Assembly (NCBI GenBank): GCA_030429005.1
Contig: JAUIDP010000006.1
Location: 1 to 64,000, forward strand
Length of the DNA: 64,000 nt
Source: Gammaproteobacteria bacterium
Lineage (GTDB): Bacteria; Pseudomonadota; Gammaproteobacteria; Steroidobacterales; Woeseiaceae
Direction of reading: 5' to 3'
Shown here piece by piece: positions 49,316-58,806 of the stretch; position 1 is the stretch's first letter, and each line of letters opens with the position of its first letter. Below the pieces are notes generated by a model. That model had not been told where the DNA came from. It was given only the letters and a program-made list of their open reading frames with translations, and made no database searches. Both the position numbers and the translations under genes were made by a program.

Positions 49316-49732
49316 GTGATTGTGCGCGCACTACTAATCTTTCTAACTTTTGCTGTAGTGGCGTGCTCAACTACGCCTGTAGGCCGCGAGCAACGTGCCG
49401 TGACATACGCGCAGTTTTTTGACTTGAATTGTGCCGCTACTATTCAAGAAGTCTGCGTTGAGCGAGGCGTTGAGAGCTACATTGATGCCGTTCCGAGGCT
49501 GCTAGTAGAAAGCAAGCAAAGGAACGAAATTACGTTGCCAGCGTCAGGCGTGAGGCTCAGTGATCGACGCAATAAAACGACTGACAAACTGGTTCTCGAA
49601 GTCGTAGCAGGTGAGTACCAAATGATTGGGAGGGATTCTTGTTGCGCGACAGAAGAGATAAGTTTCTTCTTGATAGATGATCAGGAGTTAGTCTATTTGG
49701 ACTTCGGTGTATTGCTCTATGATCCTGGCTAA
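49316..49732 (+). CDS. Hypothetical lipoprotein
   Basis: MIVRALLIFLTFAVVACSTTPVG; lipobox VVAC. Confidence 0.6.
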   Translation: MIVRALLIFLTFAVVACSTTPVGREQRAVTYAQFFDLNCAATIQEVCVERGVESYIDAVPRLLVESKQRNEITLPASGVRLSDRRNKTTDKLVLEVVAGEYQMIGRDSCCATEEISFFLIDDQELVYLDFGVLLYDPG

Positions 49733-49879
49733 CTTTAGGCCTGCTTATGGCCGCACTGAGTCGTTCGCAGGAAATGAGGTATGATTTCCGTTATTGACTC
49801 GAAGGAACCACTCGCCAAACTCGAAATTTCGTAGCATTCGTTACTCGCTCCTTATAACCGATTTCTACAAGGAGAGCCG

Positions 49880-50368
49880 TTGAAATCACTAATCGTTCTC
49901 CTATTGCTAGCCGTGTCTTGGCCTGTCGTAGCACAAGATAAAGAGCAGGTAGACGCCGTCGATCTCGCGATTCAGGTGTTGAACGAAGGAGTTACTTCCC
50001 TCGACCCGAGCGACATGTTGGCGTGGATCGATCTGCCCCGGTCAGTGAAGAAGGGGAATTCGATCACTCTCACTATTACAGTCGAAAATGCTCGAGATAC
50101 CGGCGACTTCAAACTGGAATCAGTCGACATAGACGGAAGCTTCCTCCGAGGATTTAGAATCGAATCTGTCACTCCGGTTCCAGTGGAATCCGATGCTTCG
50201 TTCAACTCTTTGACGTTGGAGTATCCAAAGATAATCGCCGCCGGTGAGACATTGGAGTTTGTTATAGAAATGATCGCAGTCGAGCCCGGCGTATACATTG
50301 GCGAAGCGAGTATATGGGACGAAGAAGAATTCCTTTCCCGATACGTTCAATGCAAGGTTACCGAGTGA
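49880..50368 (+). CDS. Hypothetical secreted protein (Ig-like)
   Basis: Signal MKSLIVLLLLAVSWPVVAQ, then beta-rich sequence; start codon TTG in track. Confidence 0.6.
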   Translation: MKSLIVLLLLAVSWPVVAQDKEQVDAVDLAIQVLNEGVTSLDPSDMLAWIDLPRSVKKGNSITLTITVENARDTGDFKLESVDIDGSFLRGFRIESVTPVPVESDASFNSLTLEYPKIIAAGETLEFVIEMIAVEPGVYIGEASIWDEEEFLSRYVQCKVTE

Positions 50369-50402
50369 CCGTTCCTAGCTGCGAAGCGACTGTCATCAGG
50401 AG

Positions 50403-50768
50403 TTGCTAGAATCGTCGCTTGATTACCCAAACCAGCCTCTCATGCGACCTGTCGGACTTCTAGTTCCAATCTCCTTTTCTGGGTGCGCAACTACACCCAA
50501 CGAGTGTGTCGGCTTACCCGATCAATGGACTCAGATTAATGTTTCCGAATTACCTGCTGCTGTAGATTCGAAGGAAATGCTTTTTGGGCAATGGACGTCG
50601 AGACGAGACGAGAGAATGATTCAATGGTTTAGGGATTCGGATGAGTCACAATTCGCCTGTATTCCCGGTCGGAATGATGATGGCTGTGGGCAGGAGACGT
50701 ACAGAATCATGCAAGTAGACGGCGAGTGGCAAGCCGTCCGGTTCGACGGAATCATCCGTACTGGATGA
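50403..50768 (+). CDS. Hypothetical protein, possible lipoprotein
   Basis: PISFSGCATTPNECVGLPDQW; short ORF, start uncertain. Confidence 0.4.
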   Translation: MLESSLDYPNQPLMRPVGLLVPISFSGCATTPNECVGLPDQWTQINVSELPAAVDSKEMLFGQWTSRRDERMIQWFRDSDESQFACIPGRNDDGCGQETYRIMQVDGEWQAVRFDGIIRTG

Positions 50769-50929
50769 GCGACACGGTCGACGTCTGACGGAGTAACGGA
50801 TAAGGAAATCAGCGAAGAATTTGGCATGAGCCGCCGCCGGAAAGAATTGCTAGAATCGGCGCCTCCTGTCCGAATCAGACATTCACGCCTGCAATGCGTT
50901 GCAGCGATCAGTGTCCAACCTGGTGCGAA

Positions 50930-52081
50930 ATGAGTCGAATCACAATCTTTGCGCAGTACAACTATTCCGTTCTCGCAGCGCTGTTTTGTCTTGCGCTCGC
51001 CTTCAATTCCCATGCGCACCCGGCGAGCAATGCGGAGCATATGTCACAAGCCGCGCAGTCGTTGATTGCCACGCTCGATGCAGAGCAACGGGAGTCAGCA
51101 CTGGCATCCCTGGATTCGGACGATCGTGGGACATGGTCCAACCTGCCGATTCTCATGATGCATACACCAGGATTGTTGGTCGAAGACATGAACGATGAAC
51201 AGCGCAAAGCACTTCACGCGCTGCTGAGAGCCTCCATGTCAAGCCAGGGATACGGCAAAGCGGCCAGCATCATGTGGCTCGATGACGTGTTGCGAGACAT
51301 CGAGCACCGTTCGCTTGACGTAGACCCTGAAGCAGCCGAAAACCCGTTTCGGCAAGCAATGGCTGATACCCGCAGTTCGGGAAATTATGCGTTGGCATTT
51401 TACGGTGAACCCGGGGACGACAATTGGGGATGGAAGCTCACCGGACATCATTTGGCAGCAAACTTCACCGTTTCAGAAGGCCGGGTCAGCTTCACCCCGA
51501 CCTTTTTAGGCAGCAATCCGATGGCTGTCGAGAGCGGACCGTATGCGGGCCGCATGGTGTTGCCCCATGAAGGTCAACGCGGCATTGACCTGATGCAATC
51601 TCTGAGCGCAGACCAGGAAAAAACTGCGTTGCTGGATCCCGAAGTTCCGGCGGACATTTTCGAGGGTCCGGGCCGCAGAGCGAGCCTGAGCAAGTTTGAA
51701 GGGCTGCGAGCAGGAGACCTTTCCGATGACCAGATGCGACTGTTGCGTATCCTCGTTCTCGAGTACACAGGCAATGTCGACCACGAAGCCGCGGCTGCGC
51801 AGCTCGAAATAATCGAGAAAGCTGGATGGGACGAGTTATGGTTTTCCTGGCGCGGCCCGGTCGATGCCACCAAGGCATTTTACTACCGGGTCCACGGTCC
51901 GCGATTGCTGATTGAATACACGCGGCAGAACGAAAACCACGATCACAGCATCATGCGCGACCCGGAAAACGACTATGGCGAGGACTGGCTCGAGCACCAC
52001 TACAAGGAACATCATCCGACCCTCCAGCAAGCGATTCAGGACGGTCGGCGCCGTGCCGAAGAAGAGTTCGGCCAGAAGTGA
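50930..52081 (+). CDS. DUF3500 family protein
   Basis: Signal peptide; GDDNWGWKLTGHHLAANFTV, HDHSIMRDPENDYGEDWLEHHYKEHH. Confidence 0.88.
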   Translation: MSRITIFAQYNYSVLAALFCLALAFNSHAHPASNAEHMSQAAQSLIATLDAEQRESALASLDSDDRGTWSNLPILMMHTPGLLVEDMNDEQRKALHALLRASMSSQGYGKAASIMWLDDVLRDIEHRSLDVDPEAAENPFRQAMADTRSSGNYALAFYGEPGDDNWGWKLTGHHLAANFTVSEGRVSFTPTFLGSNPMAVESGPYAGRMVLPHEGQRGIDLMQSLSADQEKTALLDPEVPADIFEGPGRRASLSKFEGLRAGDLSDDQMRLLRILVLEYTGNVDHEAAAAQLEIIEKAGWDELWFSWRGPVDATKAFYYRVHGPRLLIEYTRQNENHDHSIMRDPENDYGEDWLEHHYKEHHPTLQQAIQDGRRRAEEEFGQK

Positions 52082-52127
52082 AAACAGCTCTGCGAAGCAA
52101 ATTTTCACACTTTGCCGCGAGACGACA

Positions 52128-52532
52128 ATGACGCATTCCGGATCATGCCTGTGCGGAAACGTACAGTTTGAAGTCGATGGAACGTTCGACGGCTTTTTTC
52201 TATGCCATTGCAAGTACTGCCAGAAGGACACCGGCTCCGCCCACGCCGCCAACCTGTTCTCCGCCGATGGCGAATTGAGATGGCTTTCGGGCGCGAACAG
52301 CGTCACGAATTTCAGGCTGCCGACAACCCGGCACGTGCGCAGCTTTTGCTCTCTCTGCGGGTCGGCGCTGCCGAGTGCCCCGATACAGGGCGAGCCACTG
52401 CTGGTCCCGGCAGGCAGTCTCGACAGCGAAGTGCCGACCATGCCGCAATGCCATTTATTCTTGGCCAGCAAAGCGAACTGGGATAATCAACTGGAGAAAG
52501 TCCCCGGGTTCGATAGTTTCCCAGACCCTTAG
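52128..52532 (+). CDS. GFA (glutathione-dependent formaldehyde-activating-like) Zn protein
   Basis: GSCLCGNVQFEV, CHCKYCQKDTGSAHAANLF, FCSLCGSALP. Confidence 0.92.
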   Translation: MTHSGSCLCGNVQFEVDGTFDGFFLCHCKYCQKDTGSAHAANLFSADGELRWLSGANSVTNFRLPTTRHVRSFCSLCGSALPSAPIQGEPLLVPAGSLDSEVPTMPQCHLFLASKANWDNQLEKVPGFDSFPDP

Positions 52533-52628
52533 GAAGGGACCCTGGCTATCGGCTTTTGCCGGACACAGACAGACCAGGCCAACGAGGCTCCGGTCGTGGT
52601 CGCACACAGAAATCCAACACCTCTGGGC

Positions 52629-52634
52629 TATAAT
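52629..52634 (+). promoter_or_regulatory. -10 element (TATAAT)
   Basis: gggcTATAATcgcttc about 45 bp upstream of the TPR gene. Confidence 0.5.
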
Positions 52635-52678
52635 CGCTTCTCCCGGCCTGTTTCAGTCGTACAACTCACAAGGTAGCC

Positions 52679-54340
52679 ATGTCGAAATCTGCGTGCAGTT
52701 TCACTTCCGTATTTCTTCTCGTCCTTGCCGGATGCCAGGGTGACCCGGACGTTGTCGAGACGGGCGACGCACGCTTTGACCTGCTAAACACGCCCGTTGG
52801 CGACGTGGATTTTCCGGTGAGTTGCAATGGTGATGCCGCCGAGCTCGTAGAGCGAGGCGTCGCCTTGTTACATCACATGATGTACGACGAGGCCAGGATG
52901 GTCTTTGCGATGGCGCGAAACACGGACACCGATTGCGCGATGGCCTCGTGGGGCGAGGCGATGACCATCATCCATCCTCTCTGGCCCGACACCCCAACAG
53001 CCGAGGAATTGGCCAGGGGCGAATCGCTCATTCGCGGTGCCCAGGCGAATGACGGCATTTCGGAACGCGAGAGCGCGTATATAAAGGCTGCGGGCAGCTA
53101 CTTCCTGGATGGCAAAGGGCTGCCCGAAGCCGAACGGCTTGGGCTGTTTGAGGATGCCTTCAGGCGACTCAGTGACGACTATCCCGATGACCTGGAGGCA
53201 ATGGCCTTTCATTCTGTTGCATTGCGCGCAACCGCCAGTCTCGATGACCAGGACTTGCGAATTCCGCTCGCGGCTGGCGCGATCGCCGAGCAGATCCTGG
53301 AAAAAAATCCCAATCATCCAGGGGCGCACCACTACATCATTCACGCCTACGACTACCCGGAGCTCGCAGAACGTGCCGTGGACGTCGCGGATCACTACGG
53401 CGAGATTTCGCCGCAGGTACCCCACGCCAGTCACATGATGACGCACATCTACACGCGCCTGGGGCAGTGGCAGAAGGCAATCCAATGGAACCAGGTCTCG
53501 GCAGATACAGCATGGCAGTTGTGTACGCAGACCGGTGAAATCAACAAAGACTACATGCATGCGCTGGACTATCTTGCGTATGCGCATCTGCAGGTCACAC
53601 AGGATGAAGAAGTCCTGGAAATCCTGGCTACCGCGGGTCAGCTTGGCATGCCGTTCGGGACGACGAACCGCGATAGTTCTGCCTATGCGTTCGCAGCACT
53701 CCCGGCACGATATGCACTGGAGAGAAGAGACTGGGCGGCAGGGGCAAATCTCCAGCCGCGCCAGCCGCCCGAGTTTCCGTGGGAAGCGTCGCACGATGCC
53801 TACGTGGCGTTGACCCATTTCGCGCGTGCAATTTCGCTGGCGAACGCGGGCGCGCCGGCACGTGCCACGCAGGATATTCAAGCCCTGGCCGACATTCGCG
53901 AAAGGATCGAGGACTCGCGTCCATACTGGGCAAAGCAGATCCTGATCCAGGAAGAGGCCGCCCGCGCATGGCAGCAATTCATGGCAGGCGATACCAGCGA
54001 GGGCCTCGACCGGATGCAGCATGCGGCATCGCTGGAAGCCTCAACTGAGAAGCACGCCGTAACGCCCGGGGAGGTCCTGCCGGCGGCAGAGCTGTACGGC
54101 GACATGCTCTACCAGTCCGGACAATTCGCCGGCGCTATCGAAGCCTATCGCCGTGCGCTGGAGCGAGCGCCGCGCCGTTATAACAGCCTGCTCGGCGCAG
54201 CGCGGTCCGCATTTGCGCTCGACGATACGGCGACAGCGCGAAGCTACTACGCCGAACTCGTATCGATCGCGGGCGACGCCGACAGCCCTCGCGACAGCAC
54301 CCGGGAGGCGCAGGAGTTCTTGCAGGAAGTGACGCTTTAG
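52679..54340 (+). CDS. TPR-repeat lipoprotein
   Basis: Lipobox LAGC; VERGVALLHHMMYDEARMVFAMA, HPGAHHYIIHAYDYPELAERAVDVADHY, C-terminal TPR. Confidence 0.85.
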   Translation: MSKSACSFTSVFLLVLAGCQGDPDVVETGDARFDLLNTPVGDVDFPVSCNGDAAELVERGVALLHHMMYDEARMVFAMARNTDTDCAMASWGEAMTIIHPLWPDTPTAEELARGESLIRGAQANDGISERESAYIKAAGSYFLDGKGLPEAERLGLFEDAFRRLSDDYPDDLEAMAFHSVALRATASLDDQDLRIPLAAGAIAEQILEKNPNHPGAHHYIIHAYDYPELAERAVDVADHYGEISPQVPHASHMMTHIYTRLGQWQKAIQWNQVSADTAWQLCTQTGEINKDYMHALDYLAYAHLQVTQDEEVLEILATAGQLGMPFGTTNRDSSAYAFAALPARYALERRDWAAGANLQPRQPPEFPWEASHDAYVALTHFARAISLANAGAPARATQDIQALADIRERIEDSRPYWAKQILIQEEAARAWQQFMAGDTSEGLDRMQHAASLEASTEKHAVTPGEVLPAAELYGDMLYQSGQFAGAIEAYRRALERAPRRYNSLLGAARSAFALDDTATARSYYAELVSIAGDADSPRDSTREAQEFLQEVTL

Positions 54341-54409
54341 CCTTCAAAGATTGACCACCACCACACTTCTCTTGAGAATTCACCAGAACTTTGCGAGCAA
54401 CCCTTTAGC

Positions 54410-55021
54410 ATGATCGACATCATCGCGACATTTATCACTTTCTTCGCGGTCGTGGACCCGATCGGAACCGTGCCTGTCTACGTTGCGGTCACCAGTCATT
54501 TTGAGGACAAGGCGAAGCGGCGCGTGGCACTGGTTGCGACCTTTGCCGCGGCCGGCATTCTGCTGTTCTTCGTCGTCGCCGGCGAGCTGATCCTGAAGGC
54601 GATGTCGATTCCGCTGTCAGCATTCCAGGTTGCCGGGGGTGTCGTGCTGTTCCTGTTCGCCTTGACGATGATCTTCGGCGAGAGCAAGCCGGACGAGGAA
54701 GTCCGGTTGGCAACGGACCACACCGAGACGGCCATCTTCCCGCTGGCCGTGCCTTCCATCGCCAGTCCCGGTGCCATGCTGGCAGCCGTGTTGCTGACGG
54801 AAAACGCGCGCTTCAGCATCTCCGAGCAGGCGCAAACCTATGGCGTGCTGCTCGCCGTGCTGGTTGTTACCTACCTCTTGATGTTGCTGGCCGGACCGAT
54901 CAACCGGCTGATCGGCAGCAGCGGCGCGAGCGTCGTCAGCCGCGTTATGGGCCTGATCCTTGCGTCCGTGGCGACCACCAACCTGTTGGCCGGACTGAAG
55001 TCCTACTTCGCCATAGGCTAA
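54410..55021 (+). CDS. MarC family integral membrane protein
   Basis: FFAVVDPIGTVPVYVAVT, FQVAGGVVLFLFALTMIFGE, AVPSIASPGAM. Confidence 0.92.
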   Translation: MIDIIATFITFFAVVDPIGTVPVYVAVTSHFEDKAKRRVALVATFAAAGILLFFVVAGELILKAMSIPLSAFQVAGGVVLFLFALTMIFGESKPDEEVRLATDHTETAIFPLAVPSIASPGAMLAAVLLTENARFSISEQAQTYGVLLAVLVVTYLLMLLAGPINRLIGSSGASVVSRVMGLILASVATTNLLAGLKSYFAIG

Positions 55022-55028
55022 CAGGGTT

Positions 55029-55433
55029 GTGAACGTCTTTTTCTACGGGCTCTTCATGGACAGGGAGGTGCTTGCCGGGCGCGATATCAGCGCGGCCGAG
55101 ATCGGCCCGGGATTTCTCGACGGATTTGCATTGCGTATTGGCGAGCGGGCGACGCTGGTTCACCAGGCCGGCAGCCGCGCGTACGGCATCGTCATGGCAA
55201 TCAATCCGCACGCAGTGGCTGCGCTGTACGCCGAAGACAGCGTTGCTGACTACAAACCCGAATTCGTGCTGGTCGAACTGACAAACGGTGCAACCCTGGA
55301 CGCAAGCTGCTACAACCTGCCAGCAAACAGGATTGCCGGCACCAACAAGGAATACGCCGCGAGACTTCTCGCGCTTGCCACGCGCCTCGGCTTTCCCGAT
55401 GCGTACCTCGACGAAATCCGGCAGGCGCTGTAG
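55029..55433 (+). CDS. Gamma-glutamylcyclotransferase-like (AIG2/GGCT) protein
   Basis: VNVFFYGLFMDREVL, ATLVHQAGSRAYGIVMAI. Confidence 0.8.
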   Translation: MNVFFYGLFMDREVLAGRDISAAEIGPGFLDGFALRIGERATLVHQAGSRAYGIVMAINPHAVAALYAEDSVADYKPEFVLVELTNGATLDASCYNLPANRIAGTNKEYAARLLALATRLGFPDAYLDEIRQAL

Positions 55434-55442
55434 CCATCGGCC

Positions 55443-56501
55443 ATGACGCACTCGCTCGAAGACTTTGGCTTTGTACCGCACTTTGCCCGGCAAACGACGC
55501 CGGACGAGATCGAGCAGGACCGCGTCGCCCGCGTCACCGAGGTACAGCGTTCCGCCATCACGGTCACCGGTAGCACCGGCGAACGTCCGGTCACGTTGGG
55601 CCGCAAATGGCTGGACCGGCCGGCCGAGGAACGACCCACCGTCGGCGACTGGGTGGTGCTCGATGCACAACGGACAACGGTCGAGCGCGTACTGGAGCGC
55701 AAGAGCCTGTTCCGGCGGGTCGCGGCCGGCGAGAAGGCCGACGTGCAGGTCATCGCCGCCAATATCGACATCCTGTTCGTCGTCACCTCCTGCAACGAGG
55801 AGTTCAGCGAATCGCGCCTCGAGCGGTACCTGGCGCTGGCCGCTGAAGCCGGGGCGCTGCCGGTCGTGGTGCTAACCAAGACCGACCTTGCCGGCGACCC
55901 CGACAGCTATGTCGACAGGGCGCGCTGCGTGCAGTCCGGTGTCGCAGTCGAACCGGTCAACGCACTCGACCAGGAAGCCCTCGGTGGTGTCTCGGCATGG
56001 ATCGAACCCGGCAGTACCATTGCGCTGGTCGGCTCGTCCGGCGTGGGCAAGTCCACTTTGCTGAATTCGCTCGCAGGCCATGACATCGCCGCAACTGGCG
56101 ATATCCGCGAAGATGACAAGCAAGGCCGGCATACAACCACGCATCGCTCGCTGCATCTGCTACCCGGCGGCGGCCTGTTGATCGACGTCCCCGGCATTCG
56201 GGAACTGAAGATCGCCGGGGTTGATGCGGCGCTGGCCACCGTTTTTGACGACATCGAGAAGCTGGCAAAGGCTTGCCGGTTTGCCGATTGCCAGCATCAT
56301 TCCGAACCGGGCTGTGCTGTCCGGTCTGCCGTCGAAAGCGGGCACATTGACTCACGGCGCCTGCAGAACTACCGGAAACTCCTGCGCGAAAACGAACGCA
56401 ACTCGGCGACCCTGGCCGAGCAGCGATCGCGTGACAAGTCGCTGGGCAAGCTGTACAAACGCACGATGGCGGCAAAACAAAAACAACGTTCGCCAGATTG
56501 A
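55443..56501 (+). CDS. rsgA: Ribosome small subunit-dependent GTPase A
   Basis: Circularly permuted GTPase: VLTKTDL, ALVGSSGVGKSTLLNSLAG, LIDVPGIREL, CRFADCQHHSEPGCAV. Confidence 0.95.
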   Translation: MTHSLEDFGFVPHFARQTTPDEIEQDRVARVTEVQRSAITVTGSTGERPVTLGRKWLDRPAEERPTVGDWVVLDAQRTTVERVLERKSLFRRVAAGEKADVQVIAANIDILFVVTSCNEEFSESRLERYLALAAEAGALPVVVLTKTDLAGDPDSYVDRARCVQSGVAVEPVNALDQEALGGVSAWIEPGSTIALVGSSGVGKSTLLNSLAGHDIAATGDIREDDKQGRHTTTHRSLHLLPGGGLLIDVPGIRELKIAGVDAALATVFDDIEKLAKACRFADCQHHSEPGCAVRSAVESGHIDSRRLQNYRKLLRENERNSATLAEQRSRDKSLGKLYKRTMAAKQKQRSPD

Positions 56502-57961
56502 AAAAAAACAGGGAGGGCCACCAGGTCGTGAGTGAATCGCCAAACTCCACGCTGGCACCCGTTGCGGATAGTTCGCGCATCGATGTCATGGACATCCTGC
56601 GCGGCGTCGCACTGGTCGGCATTGTGTTTATGAACATCGAGTGGTTCGGCCGCAGCGCCACCGAACTGCCCTCTTTCAACGAGAGCCTGACAGGCCTGGA
56701 CCTCGCCATCGGCTGGTTCATTCGCGCCTTTGTCGAAGGCAAGTTCTACAAACTGTTCGCCCTGCTGTTCGGCATGGGCTTCGCCGTGATGCTGCTGCGC
56801 GCCCGCGAGGCCGGCCGGCCCTTCGGTGCCTGGTTTGTCCGGCGCATGCTGGTGCTGCTGGCAATTGGCCTTGCCCACAATATCCTGCTCTGGGACGGCG
56901 ACATCCTGCACGACTATGCATTTGCCGGCCTCGTTTTCCTGGGCTGGATCTACCTTTTCCAGGTGAAAAGGCTCAGCCGCTTCAACACGCCGGCTGCATT
57001 CCTGAAAATCGGCATCGCCTGGCTGCTGTTGCCCATTGTCGTGCTGACCCTCCTCGGGATGAAGCTGGGCATGCAGACCGATGACGCGGAGTTTCGCGAG
57101 CAGTGGCAATACGAACTCGACGTTGCTGCAGAAGTTAACCGGCGCCTCGACGAGCCGGCCCCGGATGTCGTGGCCGAGCCCGACGAAGACTGGGAGACGG
57201 CGGCAGACCGCGACAACCTGGACATTGAAGAGCGCAAGGAACGGGAGATCGAGTACTGGGTCAACATGGAACGCCAGTGGGACCGCGAGGCTGAGACCGA
57301 AGTGGCCGTCATGTCCGGCAACAGCTACCTCGCGGCCGTGCAATACCGGATCGAAAAGCTGCCCAACGATGCGCGCAAGACGGTTCTTTTCACGCTATTC
57401 ATGTTGCTGCCCATATTCCTGGTCGGCTACTGGTTCGTCGCCAGCGGCGTATTGCGGGACCACCGCAAACACCGGCGGCTGTTCAGGTCACTGGCTGTCC
57501 CGGGCCTGGTCCTCGGCACCGTCGTGACCGTTGCCGGGTTGCTCTTGCTGCAACACCCGGTTGCGGAAACGTCCGAGTTGCTCTGGGCCATGGGCTTCTG
57601 GCTCTTCTACCTCGGCCAACTGTTGCTCGCTGCCGGCTACCTCGGCGCAGTCGTGTTGCTGGTCGAGCGGCCGTTGGGCTACGGCGTGTTGAACAAGCTG
57701 GCGCCGTTTGGGCGCATGGCCCTGACCAACTACATCATGCAGACGGTCATACTGGTGCTGCTGTTCCACGGCTATGCCGGCGGCCTGTATGGCGAGGTCT
57801 CCAGGACCGAACAGATGCTGGTCGTGGTGGCGATCCTGGCATTCCAGATCCTGTTGTCGACCTGGTGGTTGAAGCGCTTTCGTTTCGGTCCGCTGGAATG
57901 GCTGTGGCGTTCAGCGACCTACCTGTCCTGGCAACCGCTCAGGCTGAATTCGCCGCACTAG
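56498..57961 (+). CDS. DUF418 domain membrane protein
   Basis: RIDVMDILRGVALVGIVFMNIEWFG, C-terminal FGRMALTNYIMQTVILVLLFHGYAGGLYG. Confidence 0.9.
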   Translation: MKKNREGHQVVSESPNSTLAPVADSSRIDVMDILRGVALVGIVFMNIEWFGRSATELPSFNESLTGLDLAIGWFIRAFVEGKFYKLFALLFGMGFAVMLLRAREAGRPFGAWFVRRMLVLLAIGLAHNILLWDGDILHDYAFAGLVFLGWIYLFQVKRLSRFNTPAAFLKIGIAWLLLPIVVLTLLGMKLGMQTDDAEFREQWQYELDVAAEVNRRLDEPAPDVVAEPDEDWETAADRDNLDIEERKEREIEYWVNMERQWDREAETEVAVMSGNSYLAAVQYRIEKLPNDARKTVLFTLFMLLPIFLVGYWFVASGVLRDHRKHRRLFRSLAVPGLVLGTVVTVAGLLLLQHPVAETSELLWAMGFWLFYLGQLLLAAGYLGAVVLLVERPLGYGVLNKLAPFGRMALTNYIMQTVILVLLFHGYAGGLYGEVSRTEQMLVVVAILAFQILLSTWWLKRFRFGPLEWLWRSATYLSWQPLRLNSPH

Positions 57962-58806
57962 CCGACGGCCGCGGCCGACTCCTCCCACAGGCTCTTCGCC
58001 CAGTCGCGAATCTGCAGTGACTCCTGCCAGCGGTCCGACAGTTCCTGCTGGTCGGCATCGGTGATGGCATAAGGCGGCGGTCCCAGCTCACAGAGAAACA
58101 CGAGTTCCGCGTCCGCGGCATTCCGTGCACGCCAGGCCTGCATCCCCTCGCGCCACCAGCTTTTGAAGATCTCGACCCACGCCTGGTGCTGCGGAAAATC
58201 GAGCTGCACCTGGACCTGTTCACGGCTGGCAACACGGCCCTGCAAACAGTCGGAGCGTTCCAGGATTTTCGAGATGTATTGCTGGTCGCGTTCGGATATC
58301 GGGTTGCGCATTTCGCGGTCCACGACGAAGTGCGAAAGGTCTGCGCACAAACGCATCTCCGGCACCATGTCCATCAGCAGCAACGTGTAGTACAGGTCGT
58401 TCAGCATGCCGTCGCGATGAGTTTCGAACAGCAGCGGCACGTCACGATCCGCAGCCTCGCGCATCCAGCGGCGGACCACCGGCACGGCCTCTTCGGGGCG
58501 CAATGGCATAACGCCACTGATGACGTTCACGATGCAGGCATCCATTTCCCGGGCGAGATCGAGCAGCGGCCGCATGTCGTCCTCCGTCATCGGGAAGGCA
58601 TTCACCATGCAGCCGAGCCCGTGCTCCCGGTACAGCGGCAGCAACGCGCGCATCGCGGGAATTTCGTCCACGGCGGGGTCGATGCACATGCCGTCGAAGC
58701 CGGCATCGGCCACCATGCGAAACGATTCAGCCGCCGGGCGCTCGGGCACGCCGGGACTGCGAAGCTCCATGCCCCACAGCGACTGGTAGACCTTTAGTTG
58801 TTGCAC
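57958..58806 (-). CDS. TIM-barrel (xylose isomerase-like) sugar epimerase/isomerase-type protein
   Basis: LRSPGVPERPAAESFRMVADAGFDGMCIDP, ETHRDGML, LCADLSHFVVD; GTG start overlapping upstream gene's stop. Confidence 0.78.
   Translation of the reverse strand: MQQLKVYQSLWGMELRSPGVPERPAAESFRMVADAGFDGMCIDPAVDEIPAMRALLPLYREHGLGCMVNAFPMTEDDMRPLLDLAREMDACIVNVISGVMPLRPEEAVPVVRRWMREAADRDVPLLFETHRDGMLNDLYYTLLLMDMVPEMRLCADLSHFVVDREMRNPISERDQQYISKILERSDCLQGRVASREQVQVQLDFPQHQAWVEIFKSWWREGMQAWRARNAADAELVFLCELGPPPYAITDADQQELSDRWQESLQIRDWAKSLWEESAAAVG

Noticed and set aside
47370-50768. Classical integron cassette array
   Set aside because: Palindromic elements follow ORFs, but I could not find convincing attC core sites (RYYYAAC/GTTRRRY pairs) or an integrase gene, so kept only as cassette-like.
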